From Geopsychrobacter electrodiphilus DSM 16401 (GTDB taxonomy: Bacteria; Desulfobacterota; Desulfuromonadia; Desulfuromonadales; Geopsychrobacteraceae), in the NCBI RefSeq assembly GCF_000384395.1, contig NZ_ARWE01000001.1:3570501-3634500 (forward strand): 64,000 bases of DNA, written 5' to 3'. Both the position numbers and the translations under genes were made by a program. Below, piece by piece: positions 32,158 to 42,745 of the stretch (within the stretch, counting starts at the first letter, position 1; the number at the start of each line of letters is the position of its first letter). Below the pieces are notes generated by a model. The model was not told the origin of the DNA and searched no databases. It was given only the letters and a program-made list of their open reading frames with translations.

Positions 32158-34140
32158 ATGGACCACATGGAACTGACCCGCGAAATCTACTGGAACGTCG
32201 GCCACTCAGTGCTGATTCCGATGTATCTGCTGGTATTTGCCGCCTTCGGTGTGTTGATCTGGGGGCTGCGCAAACGCCTCGTGACATACCGGCTGGGGCA
32301 GGCCCTCGACCGTACCGATCAGCCCGGGGTGCGTCTGACCGGGGTGCTGCGCGACGTCTTTTTGCAGGCGCGGGTGCTGCGGGTTGCGGGTGCCGGGACC
32401 GCCCACGGGCTGTTCTTCTTCGGTTTCGTGTTGCTGACCATCGGCACCACCCTGGTGTTTATCCAGGCGGATGTGCTTCATCCTCTCTTCGGTGTGCGCT
32501 TTCTGACCGGCAACTTCTATCTGCTCTTTTCCATCGTGCTGGATATCGCCGGTCTGGCCGCGATTCTCATGCTGCTGGGACTGGCGGTACGCCGCTATCT
32601 GCTGCGGCCCAAGGATCTGCCGACGGTCGGCGATAATGCTCTGATGCTGTTGCTGCTGCTTGCGATCCTCTTCACCGGTTTTCTGGTCGAGGGGCTGCGC
32701 ATGGCCGCCACCGAAATGGGCACCAGCCTAAGCTGGTGGTCACCGGTCGGTCTGCTCTTCGCCCAGCCTTTCGCCGGGATGAGTGACTCTGCCCTGCGCG
32801 GGCTGCATAGCGGCCTCTGGTGGTTCCACTTCGCGCTGGTGCTCGGTTTTTTCTGCGCCATCCCCTTCACCCGCCTGCGCCATCTGCTCTTGACCCCGGC
32901 CAACATCTTCTTCCGTGATCTGGGCCCTACCGGCAAGCTGCGCACCCTGGATCTGGAGGATGAAGAGGCGGAGCATTTCGGTGCCGCCAAGGTTGCCGAT
33001 CTCTTCTGGAAAGATATCTTCGACGCCGACGCCTGCACCTACTGCAAACGCTGTCAGGACCGCTGTCCGGCCTGGAATACCGATAAACCCCTGTCGCCGA
33101 TGAAACTGGTCAACCAGATCGGCGAGGTCAGCTTCACAAACCCCGAGGCCAACCTGATCGAAACCATCACCACCGATGTGCTCTGGAGCTGCACAACCTG
33201 CCGCGCCTGCCAGGAGATCTGCCCGGCAGCCATCGAGCATGTGCCGAAGATCGTTGAGATGCGCCGTAATCTGGTGCTGATGGAAGGGGAGTTTCCCGGC
33301 GAAGAGGTGACCAAGGCAATGGAGAGCACCGAAGTCAACGGCAACCCCCTCGCCATGGCCCCCGCCACCCGCGCCGACTGGGCCGAAGGACTGGAGGTTG
33401 CCGACCTGAGCAAGGGAGAGAAGGCCGAAATCCTCTACTTCGTCGGCTGCTACGCATCATTCGACAAACGCAATCAGAAGATCGCCAAGAGCTTCATTAA
33501 GCTCTGTAACGCCGCCGGGGTCAGGGTCGGAATTCTGGGTAAGGATGAAAAATGCTGCGGCGAGCCGATGCGCAAACTCGGCAACGAATACCTCTACCAG
33601 ATGCTTGCAACGGAGAACATCGAGCAGATCAAGGCGACCGGCGTTGAGCGCATCGTCTCCGCCTGTCCGCACTGCTTCAACACCTTAAGTAAAGATTATG
33701 TCGATCTCGGGCTGGAGCTGCCGGTTGAACACGCCAACAGTTTCCTTGCGGAACTGCTGAACAGCGGTAAGCTCAAACTCAAGCCCGCCAGCCTCGACTG
33801 CACCTACCACGACAGCTGCTACCTCGGCCGCCATAACAATCTTTACGAAGCCCCGCGGCAGCTCTTGCAGGCAGCCGGAGCCAGCATTCGCGAGATGGAG
33901 AAGAACCAGGCCGAAAGCTTCTGCTGCAGCGCTGGCGGCGGGCGGATTCTGGCCGAAGAGAAGCTGGGAACGCGCATGAATCAGAAGCGCGCGACCATGG
34001 CCGCCGAGACCGGGGCCCCGACGCTGGTATCAAGCTGCCCCTTCTGTATGAGCATGTTCGAAGACGGCATCAAGGGTGCCGATCTCGATGAACAACTGAA
34101 ACCGCTCGACCTGCTAGAGATTCTGGCCGAGCGAATTTAG
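32158..34140 (+). CDS. Membrane (Fe-S) protein of the ETF:menaquinone oxidoreductase (EMO) / DUF3483 type
   Basis: A 660-residue protein. Residues about 15-245 form several membrane segments like a NarI-type cytochrome b subunit. Two [4Fe-4S] motifs follow, CTYCKRCQDRCP near 293 and CTTCRACQEICP near 345, then two CCG domains (EKCCGEPMRKLG with CPHCF; SFCCSAGGG with CPFCM near 590-640) as in heterodisulfide reductase. This architecture is that of EMO, which takes electrons from reduced EtfAB to menaquinone during fatty-acid and aromatic-acid oxidation. etfB and etfA follow directly. An ATG nine bases downstream (32167) is an alternative start with a better-placed AGGATGG. Confidence 0.9.
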   Translation: MDHMELTREIYWNVGHSVLIPMYLLVFAAFGVLIWGLRKRLVTYRLGQALDRTDQPGVRLTGVLRDVFLQARVLRVAGAGTAHGLFFFGFVLLTIGTTLVFIQADVLHPLFGVRFLTGNFYLLFSIVLDIAGLAAILMLLGLAVRRYLLRPKDLPTVGDNALMLLLLLAILFTGFLVEGLRMAATEMGTSLSWWSPVGLLFAQPFAGMSDSALRGLHSGLWWFHFALVLGFFCAIPFTRLRHLLLTPANIFFRDLGPTGKLRTLDLEDEEAEHFGAAKVADLFWKDIFDADACTYCKRCQDRCPAWNTDKPLSPMKLVNQIGEVSFTNPEANLIETITTDVLWSCTTCRACQEICPAAIEHVPKIVEMRRNLVLMEGEFPGEEVTKAMESTEVNGNPLAMAPATRADWAEGLEVADLSKGEKAEILYFVGCYASFDKRNQKIAKSFIKLCNAAGVRVGILGKDEKCCGEPMRKLGNEYLYQMLATENIEQIKATGVERIVSACPHCFNTLSKDYVDLGLELPVEHANSFLAELLNSGKLKLKPASLDCTYHDSCYLGRHNNLYEAPRQLLQAAGASIREMEKNQAESFCCSAGGGRILAEEKLGTRMNQKRATMAAETGAPTLVSSCPFCMSMFEDGIKGADLDEQLKPLDLLEILAERI

Positions 34141-34162
34141 GGATAACCTTTAAAAGACAAGC

Positions 34163-34274
34163 TTCACCACGGAGGCCACAGAGAACACAGAGGAAGGTCA
34201 ACACACAGGCAAGGCTCTTGGATAAAACCAAAAAGATGGGTTTTCTCGGTGTCCTCCATGTTCTCCGTGGTGAA
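34163..34274. repeat. Inverted pair of CACCACGGAG-type elements
   Basis: TTCACCACGGAG with ACACAGAGGA (34163-34193) and its approximate complement CCTCCATGTTCTCCGTGGTGAA (about 34253-34274) flank some 60 unrelated bases in the EMO-etfB gap. Related sequence occurs at 36016-36043 and 40052-40134, so this is a dispersed intergenic element. Confidence 0.65.
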
Positions 34275-34304
34275 AAAAAAAGACTTTAAACAGGAGGTCA
34301 AGGA

Positions 34305-35075
34305 ATGAACATTCTGGTCTGTATCAAACAGGTTCCCGACATGGAATCACGCTTCAAGGTCGCCGCCAGCGGCACCTGGTTCGAAGAGAGCGATCTCGCC
34401 TGGCGCATCAACGAGTATGACGAGTTCGCCGTCGAGCAGGCGGTCAAGCTCAAGGAGCAGCTCGGCGATGCCGATCTGACGGTGCTCAGTATCGGTCCGG
34501 CGCGGGTCAAGGAGGCGCTCAAGAAGGCGCTGGCCATGGGCTGCGAGCGGGCGGTGAATATTGTCGATCCGGCGGCGGCCGAGAAAGATTCTTTCCAGAT
34601 CGCCAGCAGCATCGCCGCCTTCGCCAAAGACAAAAGCTTCGACGTCATCTTCACCGGCATGCAGTCGCAGGATCGCGGCAGCGGTCAGGTCGGGGTGCTG
34701 GTTGCCGAACTGCTCGGAATTCCGGTCCTGACCACCGCAGTCGAATTTGAATACACCGACGGCAGCATAACGGTGCGGCGTGAACTCGAAGGCGGCTTAA
34801 GAGCGGCGGTCAAGGCGAGTACCCCGGCGCTGGTGACCTGCCAGCTGGGCCTCAACACCCCGCGTTACCCGACCCTGCCGAACATCATGAAGGCGAAGAA
34901 GAAGGAGCTGCTCGAGATTCCGATTGGCGAGCTGCTGAAGGATGAAGCCCGCCTTACGACCCTCGCCCTCGCGTACCCGGAGAAGAAGGGTTCAGCCCTG
35001 GTCCTCGAAGGGGAGATCGGCGAGCTGGTCGACAAGGTGATCGGGATCCTGAAAGAGAAGACATCCGTTTTATAA
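34305..35075 (+). CDS. etfB: Electron transfer flavoprotein beta subunit
   Basis: A 256-residue beta subunit beginning MNILVCIKQVPDMESRFK, with the typical INEYDEFAVEQAVKLKE and a C-terminal half holding the conserved VKASTPALVTCQLGLNTPRYPTL (shown here as two shorter stretches) used for AMP/FAD binding. ACAGGAGG precedes the ATG by 8 bases. It forms the soluble carrier with EtfA that takes electrons from the acyl-CoA dehydrogenases at 40-44 kb and hands them to the EMO-type protein just upstream. Confidence 0.95.
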   Translation: MNILVCIKQVPDMESRFKVAASGTWFEESDLAWRINEYDEFAVEQAVKLKEQLGDADLTVLSIGPARVKEALKKALAMGCERAVNIVDPAAAEKDSFQIASSIAAFAKDKSFDVIFTGMQSQDRGSGQVGVLVAELLGIPVLTTAVEFEYTDGSITVRRELEGGLRAAVKASTPALVTCQLGLNTPRYPTLPNIMKAKKKELLEIPIGELLKDEARLTTLALAYPEKKGSALVLEGEIGELVDKVIGILKEKTSVL

Positions 35076-35090
35076 ATACAGGAGTGAACC

Positions 35091-36002
35091 ATGAAAGCAT
35101 TACTGGTTGGAGAATATAGAGAAGGAAAACTGCTGGAGTCGACCTACGAGCTGGTCGGCTTCGCCCAGAAACTCGGCTGTGAGTTCGAGCTGTTCCTGGT
35201 CGGGACGGAAGCCGCCCTGCCCCAGGTGAACGCCAAGCTTTATCTGGCCGATGTCGCCACAGTCGGGGAATACAACCCGGCGCTGCACAAGCAGCTGATT
35301 CTGGATGCGGTTGATAAAGCCAACGCCGATACGGTGGTCTTTCTTCATTCGAGCAGCGGCTGGGATCTGGCACCGCGGGTGGCCTTGGCGCTGGGCGCGG
35401 CGCAACTCTCCGAGGTGGTGGAGATCAAGGGGGATGGCTATCTGCTCCCGGCCTGCAACGCCAAGCTGCGGCGCACGGTGAAGGCCGCCACCGGCAAGAG
35501 TGTCATCACCCTGCAGGCCGGAGCGTTCATGCCGGCTGAACAGAGCGGCGCTCCCCAGGTGGAGAAGCTGACCACCAGCACCCCGGCGCAGAGCGAATTC
35601 CTGGGATACGAGCAGGCCGAAGCGGGACAGGTCGATCTGGGCAAGGCCGAGATCATCGTCAGCGCCGGACGCGGAGTCGGCAAACCGGAGAACGTCGCCA
35701 TGATTCAGGCGCTGGCCGAAGCCTTGGGCGGCGAATACGGCGCCAGTCGCCCGGTGGTCGACGCCGGCTGGGCACCCCATGACCGGCAGGTCGGCACCAC
35801 CGGCCAGGTGGTCTCGCCCAAGCTCTATGTGGCCTGCGGCATCTCGGGCGCGATCCAGCATCTGGCCGGGATGAAGAAATCGGAGTTCATCCTCGCGATC
35901 AACACCGACAAGGACGCCCCCATCGGCGAAGTCGCCGACGTACTGGTGGTGGCCGATATCAAACAATTTGCGCCGGCCTTGACTGCAAAACTGGCTGGCT
36001 AA
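35091..36002 (+). CDS. etfA: Electron transfer flavoprotein alpha subunit
   Basis: A 303-residue alpha subunit. The C-terminal FAD domain is clear: SAGRGVGKPENVAMIQALAE, VVDAGWAPHDRQVGTTGQVV, YVACGISGAIQHLAGM and INTDKDAPI. ACAGGAGTG precedes the ATG, 15 bases after etfB. No extra ferredoxin or bifurcating insertion is seen, so a conventional ETF is likely. It works with etfB and the EMO-type protein. Confidence 0.95.
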   Translation: MKALLVGEYREGKLLESTYELVGFAQKLGCEFELFLVGTEAALPQVNAKLYLADVATVGEYNPALHKQLILDAVDKANADTVVFLHSSSGWDLAPRVALALGAAQLSEVVEIKGDGYLLPACNAKLRRTVKAATGKSVITLQAGAFMPAEQSGAPQVEKLTTSTPAQSEFLGYEQAEAGQVDLGKAEIIVSAGRGVGKPENVAMIQALAEALGGEYGASRPVVDAGWAPHDRQVGTTGQVVSPKLYVACGISGAIQHLAGMKKSEFILAINTDKDAPIGEVADVLVVADIKQFAPALTAKLAG

Positions 36003-36015
36003 AACGAGAGCAGGG

Positions 36016-36043
36016 TACCACGGAGAGCACAGAGGACACCGAG
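36016..36043. repeat. TACCACGGAGAGCACAGAGG element
   Basis: A copy of the dispersed CACCACGGAG...CACAGAGG element in the etfA-thiolase gap; a remnant of the opposite arm (CTCTGTG, 36073-36079) lies downstream. Confidence 0.5.
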
Positions 36044-36118
36044 ATCGGCAAGAAGTTCTTTGGGGTTATTGCCCTCTGTGATGAAAAAGGATTTTCCTAA
36101 CTGAAAGGACAAACGCTC

Positions 36119-37294
36119 ATGCAGGACGTATTCATAATCGAGGCGCTGCGCACCCCCTTTGGCAGTTTTGGTGGCGGTCTGGCTGATGTCCCGGCACCAC
36201 AATTAGCCGCAACCGTGGTTAAGGCGCTGCTCGCCAAAACTGGAGTTGCCGCCGACCAGATCGATCAATTCATCGCCGGCCAGGTGATTCAGGGCGGCGT
36301 CGGTCAGGCGCCCGCACGTCAGGCAATGCGCGCCGCCGGACTGCCCGACAACATTCCGGCAATGACCATCAACAAAGTCTGCGGCAGCGGGCTTAAGGCT
36401 ATCATGCTCGCCGCCGACAGTATCCGCCTGGGTGACGATCAATTCTCCATCGCCGGCGGCATGGAGAACATGTCGCTTGCTCCCTACTGTCTGCCGACAG
36501 CGCGCTACGGCATGCGCATGGGGAACGCCGAAGCGATCGACCTGCTCATTCATGACGCCCTGCGCGACCCTTTTACCGGGCGCCACATGGGGGAAGTCAC
36601 CGAGGAGGTTATCGCCCGCCTCGCCATCAGCCGCGCAGATCAGGACGAGTATGCCCTCGATTCCTACCGGCGCGCCCAGCATGCCATTACCGAAGGACTG
36701 CTGGCGTCTGAAATTGTTCCGGTCATAAAGCAGACGCGCAAAGGCGATGTCGTCTTCGATAAGGATGAAGACCCCTTCCGTGTCGACTTTGACCGCTTCA
36801 CTTCACTACGCCCGGCCTTCCGCAAAGACGGCACTCTAACTGCCGGCAACGCCTCAACCATCAGCGATGGCGCATCTTTCGTCATGCTCGCGAGCAAGGC
36901 CGCGGTCGAAAAGTTCGGACTTAAACCGCGCGCACGCCTGGTCGCCTACGCCACCAACAGCCTGCATCCCGATAACTTTCCCGAAGCTCCGGTTGGCGCC
37001 ATCGAACGCGCATGTGCCAAGGCCGGGCTGACAACGGAGCAGATCGACCTGTTCGAGATCAACGAGGCCTTCGCCGCCGTTACCATGATCGCCATCCGCC
37101 AGCTCGGCCTCGACCGCAACAAGGTCAACATCAATGGCGGCGCCTGTGCCATTGGCCATCCGGTCGGCGCCAGCGGCGCACGCCTGGTGACCACCCTGCT
37201 CAACGGCCTGGAACAGCGCCAGCAGCGTTACGGCCTGGCGACTCTGTGCATCGGTGGCGGTGAAGCTGTCTCGGCGATAATCGAGAGGATTTAA
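36119..37294 (+). CDS. atoB: Acetyl-CoA C-acetyltransferase (thiolase)
   Basis: A 391-residue degradative/biosynthetic thiolase. The nucleophile Cys is in INKVCGSGLKAIML near residue 88, the second active-site region is NGGACAIGHPVGASGAR near 345, and the final Cys is in LCIGGGEAVS. GAAAGGAC precedes the ATG. In this operon it would cleave acetoacetyl-CoA, the product of butyryl-CoA oxidation, into two acetyl-CoA. An exact substrate range (acetoacetyl- versus 2-methylacetoacetyl-CoA) cannot be told. Confidence 0.93.
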   Translation: MQDVFIIEALRTPFGSFGGGLADVPAPQLAATVVKALLAKTGVAADQIDQFIAGQVIQGGVGQAPARQAMRAAGLPDNIPAMTINKVCGSGLKAIMLAADSIRLGDDQFSIAGGMENMSLAPYCLPTARYGMRMGNAEAIDLLIHDALRDPFTGRHMGEVTEEVIARLAISRADQDEYALDSYRRAQHAITEGLLASEIVPVIKQTRKGDVVFDKDEDPFRVDFDRFTSLRPAFRKDGTLTAGNASTISDGASFVMLASKAAVEKFGLKPRARLVAYATNSLHPDNFPEAPVGAIERACAKAGLTTEQIDLFEINEAFAAVTMIAIRQLGLDRNKVNINGGACAIGHPVGASGARLVTTLLNGLEQRQQRYGLATLCIGGGEAVSAIIERI

Positions 37295-37302
37295 CAACGA
37301 TC

Positions 37303-37400
37303 ACCGCAAAGACGCGGAGGACGCAAAGAATCGCAACTGATCAGCAACAAAGATCTTCGCTCTGAAGATAATCTCTTTGCGCACTTTGCGTCTTGAGTGA
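37303..37400. repeat. Inverted GCAAAGACGC / GCGTCTTTGC-like repeat
   Basis: GCAAAGACGCGGAGGACGCA in the left part and CTTTGCGCACTTTGCGTCTT in the right part are approximate complements, flanking about 50 bases in the thiolase-dehydrogenase gap. It is a different family from the CACCACGGAG element but has the same layout. Confidence 0.5.
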
Positions 37401-37436
37401 GCGCAAGCGGTAACTTTTCAATAGGGAGTAAGAAGA

Positions 37437-38291
<855 letters not shown>

Positions 38292-38404
38292 TGCTTGCGT
38301 AAAAAGTATCAGATTGAATGGCTAAGCAAAAAACGCCAAATGCAGCAACACCGCAGTTGACAAGCTTTTGCGCCGCCATCAGCAATTAACCTCAGGAGGA
38401 GAGC

Positions 38405-39196
38405 ATGGCTTACAAAAGTATTCTGGTGCACCTTGACCAGTCATCGCGGAGTCCAGGCCGATTTGATCTCGCACTTGATTTGGCCAAACGCCAGCAGGCC
38501 TGCCTCAATGGCTACTATGCCACCTCGATGCCCTATCTGGTTCAGCAGGTCGGACAACATCATATTGAGACCCTTGCTGAATGTCGTGAAAAAGCACTCA
38601 ACGCCGGTGTGACCTTCAACTGGGTGGCGGAAGCCGAAGAGCTTGAGCAGCAACTGCTTTCCGCGCGCCTGAATTATCAGTCCTTTTTCAGCGACCTGAC
38701 GATCATCGGACAACCCGCCGCAGACGCCGGGGCCTCCTCAGCAATCCCACGGGATCTGCCGGAAAAACTGATTCTGACCTCGGGACGTCCGATCCTGACC
38801 ATCCCGTTTGCCGGGAATTTTCTGCAAATCGGCCGGCGGGCCATGGTTGCCTGGCGCTCGGGGCGGGCCTCGGCGCGTGCCGTTGCCGATGCGCTACCAC
38901 TTTTGACTCAGGCTGATTCGGTCCATCTGCTCAGCTTTGCCACCAACAATACAGAGTCTGTCCTGGGCGAAAAAACTCTGAAAAAATTGGCTGGCTTTCT
39001 GGCCCTTCACGGGATTGACACAACGACCGAATCGCGACCGATCCAAGGCATCAGTTTTGGCGATGCCTTGCTGAATCGCGCGGCCGAAGAGGGGATCGAT
39101 CTGCTCGTCGCTGGCGGCGCGCTCCCCTCCTCACCGGCCCCGCTGGCCACTCAATTATTGAAACAGATGACGATTCCGGTGCTGATGTCGAGTTGA
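38405..39196 (+). CDS. UspA-type universal stress protein
   Basis: A 263-residue protein with the universal stress protein fold (MAYKSILVHLDQSS at the N-terminus; a second Usp half begins near FLQIGRRAMVAWRSG and ends PIPVLMSS-like). Nucleotide-loop glycines are poorly conserved in the first half (IIGQPAADAG). AGGAGGAGAGC precedes the ATG. It sits in the middle of the beta-oxidation genes, between hbd and the crotonase, an unusual place for a stress protein; role unknown. Confidence 0.85.
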   Translation: MAYKSILVHLDQSSRSPGRFDLALDLAKRQQACLNGYYATSMPYLVQQVGQHHIETLAECREKALNAGVTFNWVAEAEELEQQLLSARLNYQSFFSDLTIIGQPAADAGASSAIPRDLPEKLILTSGRPILTIPFAGNFLQIGRRAMVAWRSGRASARAVADALPLLTQADSVHLLSFATNNTESVLGEKTLKKLAGFLALHGIDTTTESRPIQGISFGDALLNRAAEEGIDLLVAGGALPSSPAPLATQLLKQMTIPVLMSS

Positions 39197-39255
39197 GACA
39201 CAGCGTTACGGCGACGACTGCCAGCCCCAACCCATATCAGTCAAGGAGTTGATCA

Positions 39256-40038
39256 ATGGACTTTGAAAACCTGCTTTATAACTGCAATGAGGGGATCGCA
39301 ACCCTCTACATCAACCGCCCCAAAGCCTTGAATGCCCTGAATGCTGCAACCATCAGGGAGTTGATCTCCGCGTTTACACGCATCGGCGCTGATGCTGAGG
39401 TCAAACTGGTGATTCTGACCGGAAGCGGCGAAAAAGCCTTTGTTGCCGGTGCCGATATTTCCGAAATGCAGCCGCTTGATGCGATCACCGGACGCCAGTT
39501 TGCGCTGCTGGGCCATCAGCTGGCGGCACTCATTGAAGAGCTGCCCAAGCCGGTCATAGCAGCGGTTAACGGCTTCGCCCTCGGCGGCGGCTGTGAACTG
39601 GCGCTCTGTTGCGACATTCGCCTGGCGAGCGATAACGCCCGCTTCGGCCAGCCCGAGGTCAATCTCGGCGTGATCCCCGGCTTCGGCGGCACCCAGCGTC
39701 TGGCCCGCCTGATCGGCAAGGGGCGCGCCAGCGAACTGATCATGACCGGCGATATGGTTGACGCCGCCGAGGCCTACCGGATCGGTCTGGTCAATAAGGT
39801 CTATCCCGCAGCTGAATTGCTGGCGGCGGCGCAGAAGATGGCGCAGAAGATCGCCTCCAAGGGTCCGGTGGCGGTCGGTCTGGCCAAGGCCGCCCTGCGC
39901 GACGGACTTGAAACCGACCTGACCCGCGCCTGCGCCCGCGAAGCCGACCTCTTCGGCCTTTGCTTCGCCACCGCCGATCAAAAGGAAGGGATGCAGGCCT
40001 TTCTGGAGAAACGCCCGGCACAGTTTGCAGGGAAATAA
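39256..40038 (+). CDS. crt: Short-chain enoyl-CoA hydratase (crotonase)
   Basis: A 260-residue canonical crotonase. Both catalytic glutamates are present, in GGGCELALCCD and FGQPEVNLGVIPGFGGTQR, and the oxyanion loop is KAFVAGADISEM. CAAGGAG precedes the ATG. It hydrates crotonyl-CoA and similar enoyl-CoAs between the acyl-CoA dehydrogenases downstream and the dehydrogenase/thiolase upstream in the operon. Confidence 0.93.
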   Translation: MDFENLLYNCNEGIATLYINRPKALNALNAATIRELISAFTRIGADAEVKLVILTGSGEKAFVAGADISEMQPLDAITGRQFALLGHQLAALIEELPKPVIAAVNGFALGGGCELALCCDIRLASDNARFGQPEVNLGVIPGFGGTQRLARLIGKGRASELIMTGDMVDAAEAYRIGLVNKVYPAAELLAAAQKMAQKIASKGPVAVGLAKAALRDGLETDLTRACAREADLFGLCFATADQKEGMQAFLEKRPAQFAGK

Positions 40039-40051
40039 AAATGAAATTTTT

Positions 40052-40134
40052 TTACCACAGAGCACACAGAGGCCACTGAGAAAACCAGAGACTCAAACCT
40101 TGTCTGTCACGCCTTGGCCATTCTCTGTGTTCTT
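40052..40134. repeat. TTACCACAGAGCACACAGAGG element with opposite arm
   Basis: Third copy of the dispersed ACCACGGAG-type element, here as ACCACAGAGCACACAGAGG (40054-40072), with a weak opposite arm TTCTCTGTGTTCTT (40120-40133). It lies in the crt-dehydrogenase gap. Confidence 0.5.
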
Positions 40135-40152
40135 AAATAAAGGATTAAATCT

Positions 40153-41310
40153 TTGAATTTGGATCTCACTGAAGAACAAAAACTGATCCAGCAGACCGCG
40201 CGCGAATTTGCCGAGGCAGAGCTGGCCCCGGTCGCGGCGCAGTTGGACCAGAACGGTGATCAGCAACCCTTCTTCGACAACCTGCGCAAGCTAGCCGAAC
40301 TCGGCTTCATGGGACTGAACGTGCGCGAAGAGTACGGCGGCGCCGAAACCGGCGTGGTCGCTTTCTCCGTCGCCCTGACCGAGATCGCCCGCGCCTGCGC
40401 CTCGACTGCGGTGACGCTGTCGGTCAACAACATGGTCTGCGAAGTGATTCAGGCGGTCGGCAACGAAGCACAGCGCCAGGCGTACATCCCGCGCATCTGC
40501 TCTGGAGAGTATCCGGCCGGGGCCTTTGCTCTGACCGAAGCCGGGGCTGGCTCCGATCCCGCCGGCATGACCACCAGCGCGGTACTCGACGGTGAAGACT
40601 GGGTCTTAAACGGCAGCAAGCTGTTCATCACCAGTGCGCCTTACGCCGGGGTCTTTGTGGTTTGGGCGATCACCGACAAACTCGCTCCCAAGGGGAAAGG
40701 GATCAGCTGCTTTCTCGTCGAACAGGGTACGCCGGGCCTGAGTATCGGCAAGCAGGAAGAGAAGATGGGGCAGCACGCCTCAGCCACCAACGAGATCAGC
40801 TTCAGCGACTGCCGCATTCCGCAGAGCGCGCTGATGGGGAAACTGAACGACGGCTTCCGCATTGCGGTCGGCGAGCTGGCCGGAGGACGCATCGGCATCG
40901 GCTCGCTGGCGCTGGGGGTCGGGCTGGCCGCCATCGACTGCGCCAGCCGTTACGCCCTCGAGCGCAAGCAGTTCGGTCAAAAACTGGCCGACTTCCAATC
41001 GACCCAGTGGAAGATCGCCGATGCCTACACCGAACTGGAAGCCGCACGTCTGCTGCTGATGAACGCCGCATTCCAGAAGGAGCAGGGCCGCTCCTTCGCC
41101 CGCGCCGCCTCCATGGCCAAACTCTTCGCCAGCGAAAGCGCCAACCGCGTCTGCTACGAAGCCCTCCAGATTCATGGCGGCTACGGCTACACCCGCGATT
41201 ATCCGGTCGAGCGCTACGCCCGCGATGCGCGCATCACCAGCATTTATGAGGGGACCAGCGAGATCCAGCGCCTGATCATTGCTCGCGATATCTTGCACAG
41301 TTTGAGTTGA
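40153..41310 (+). CDS. Acyl-CoA dehydrogenase (short-chain type)
   Basis: A 385-residue FAD flavoprotein that forms a trans-2-enoyl-CoA and reduces ETF. The start is a TTG with AAAGGATT 9 bases upstream; the next residues ([20 protein letters not shown]) are the standard N-terminus, so no earlier start is needed. FAD and substrate motifs [15 protein letters not shown] and [17 protein letters not shown] are present, and the catalytic Glu lies in [10 protein letters not shown] near residue 365. Butyryl-CoA or 2-methyl-branched acyl-CoA is the likely substrate class. Confidence 0.92.
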   Translation: MNLDLTEEQKLIQQTAREFAEAELAPVAAQLDQNGDQQPFFDNLRKLAELGFMGLNVREEYGGAETGVVAFSVALTEIARACASTAVTLSVNNMVCEVIQAVGNEAQRQAYIPRICSGEYPAGAFALTEAGAGSDPAGMTTSAVLDGEDWVLNGSKLFITSAPYAGVFVVWAITDKLAPKGKGISCFLVEQGTPGLSIGKQEEKMGQHASATNEISFSDCRIPQSALMGKLNDGFRIAVGELAGGRIGIGSLALGVGLAAIDCASRYALERKQFGQKLADFQSTQWKIADAYTELEAARLLLMNAAFQKEQGRSFARAASMAKLFASESANRVCYEALQIHGGYGYTRDYPVERYARDARITSIYEGTSEIQRLIIARDILHSLS

Positions 41311-41368
41311 GCCTGCAGGCATAGATCCTTTTTAAATTATTGGAATCGAACAACAGGAGGAAGTACCG

Positions 41369-42514
41369 ATGATCTTTGAATTGAATGAAGAACAGAAGCT
41401 GATCCGCCAGACAGTGCGCGAGTTTGCCGAAAAAGAGATCAAACCGAGCGCCGCCGAGCGCGACGAGAACGAAAGCTTCGACCGCAGCCTGATGTTCGAC
41501 AAGGTCGGTGAACTCGGCCTGGCCGGGATTGTGTTCCCCGAAGAATACGGCGGCGCCGGCGCCGATTACATCAGCTACGCCATCGCGGTCGAAGAGCTCT
41601 CCCGCGTCTGCGGGTCGACCGGGGTCACGCTCTCGGCGCATCTCTCATTGGGCGCCAACCCGATCTACCTGTTCGGCAGCGAAGAGCAGAAGCAGCAGTA
41701 TCTGGTGCCGCTCGCCGAAGGGACCAAGCTCGGGGCCTTCGCCCTGACCGAAACCGCGGCGGGCTCCGATGCCGGCGGGACCAAGACCACGGCGGTGCGC
41801 GACGGCGACAGCTGGGTTTTGAACGGCACCAAGATCTTCTGTACCAACGGCGGCGAGGCCGAGATCAATATCGTTTTTGCCCGCACCGATAAGAATGCCG
41901 AGAAACATCACGGCATCAGCGCCTTCATCGTCGAGAAGGACACCCCCGGGTTCAGCTTCGGCAAGAAGGAGAAGAAGCTCGGCATCCGTTCTTCACCGAC
42001 CCGCGAGCTGGTGTTCGACAACTGCCGGATTCCTGCGGCCAACCTGCTGGGTACGGAAGGAAGCGGCTTCAAGGTCGCGATGAAGACCCTCGATGGCGGC
42101 CGGATCGGCATCGCCGCTCAAGCCCTGGGGATCGCTCAAGGCGCCTATGAGGCCGCCCTCGACTATGCGCGCGAACGCAAGCAGTTCGATCAGCCGATCG
42201 CCAGCTTCCAGGCGGTGCAGTTCAAGTTGGCCGACATGGCGACCGAAATCGAGGCCGCGCGCCTGCTGGTCTATCAGGCCGCGTATAAGGCGAGCGCCGG
42301 GCTGCCTTACGGCAAGGAATCGGCGATGGCCAAGATGTATGCTTCGGATGTGGCGATGAAAGTCACCACCGAGGCGGTCCAGATCTTCGGTGGCTACGGC
42401 TTCACCCGCGACTTCCCGGTTGAACGCATGATGCGCGACGCCAAGATCACCCAGATCTACGAGGGGACCAACGAAGTCCAGCGGATCGTCATCGCAGCGG
42501 CGATCACGCGCTGA
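41369..42514 (+). CDS. Acyl-CoA dehydrogenase (second, short-chain type)
   Basis: A 381-residue paralogue of the preceding enzyme: [38 protein letters not shown] and the catalytic Glu in [25 protein letters not shown] precedes the ATG. Two tandem enzymes suggest separate specificity for straight and branched acyl-CoAs (butyryl- and isobutyryl- or 2-methylbutyryl-CoA), an inference. It is the last gene of the unit behind the 32109 promoter. Confidence 0.92.
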   Translation: MIFELNEEQKLIRQTVREFAEKEIKPSAAERDENESFDRSLMFDKVGELGLAGIVFPEEYGGAGADYISYAIAVEELSRVCGSTGVTLSAHLSLGANPIYLFGSEEQKQQYLVPLAEGTKLGAFALTETAAGSDAGGTKTTAVRDGDSWVLNGTKIFCTNGGEAEINIVFARTDKNAEKHHGISAFIVEKDTPGFSFGKKEKKLGIRSSPTRELVFDNCRIPAANLLGTEGSGFKVAMKTLDGGRIGIAAQALGIAQGAYEAALDYARERKQFDQPIASFQAVQFKLADMATEIEAARLLVYQAAYKASAGLPYGKESAMAKMYASDVAMKVTTEAVQIFGGYGFTRDFPVERMMRDAKITQIYEGTNEVQRIVIAAAITR

Positions 42515-42551
42515 CAGTTTCGGCAGCAATGGGTTCAACGGCGGTAGACAG

Positions 42552-42583
42552 GTGTAAAGACATATCGTCTCCGTCCGTTGACA
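42552..42583 (+). promoter_or_regulatory. Upstream activator site of the leucine operon
   Basis: GTGTAAAG (42552-42559), one base from the GTGTAAAC of the other sites, ends 127 bases before the -24 box at 42686. Farther on TTGACACC (about 42578-42585) makes an imperfect inverted partner. Weaker than the icmF site. Confidence 0.45.
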
Positions 42584-42685
42584 CCCGCCAGAACCAGATT
42601 CTGAGCCAAACGAAAGTCCCCTTTTAATGTGTGTAATTCCAGAGAGTTAAGCCAGGAGATTTTATAAACAGAGAAAAACTGAGCT

Positions 42686-42701
42686 TGGCATTGGGATTGC
42701 T
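42686..42701 (+). promoter_or_regulatory. Sigma-54 promoter of the leucine/isovalerate operon
   Basis: TGGCATTGGGATTGCT is a near-consensus -24/-12 site with GG and GC exactly ten bases apart. Transcription would start near 42713, about 33 bases before the ATG at 42746. The remaining gap (42515-42685) shows no other feature. Confidence 0.85.
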
Positions 42702-42745
42702 AATAATAAGTTCGACAGCACCAAACTTTCTTGCTGGAGACGATT

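Noticed and set aside
38292-38404. Sigma-54 promoter before the UspA gene (TGGCTAAGC region)
   Set aside because: No GC follows GG at the ten-base spacing, so it cannot be a -24/-12 site.
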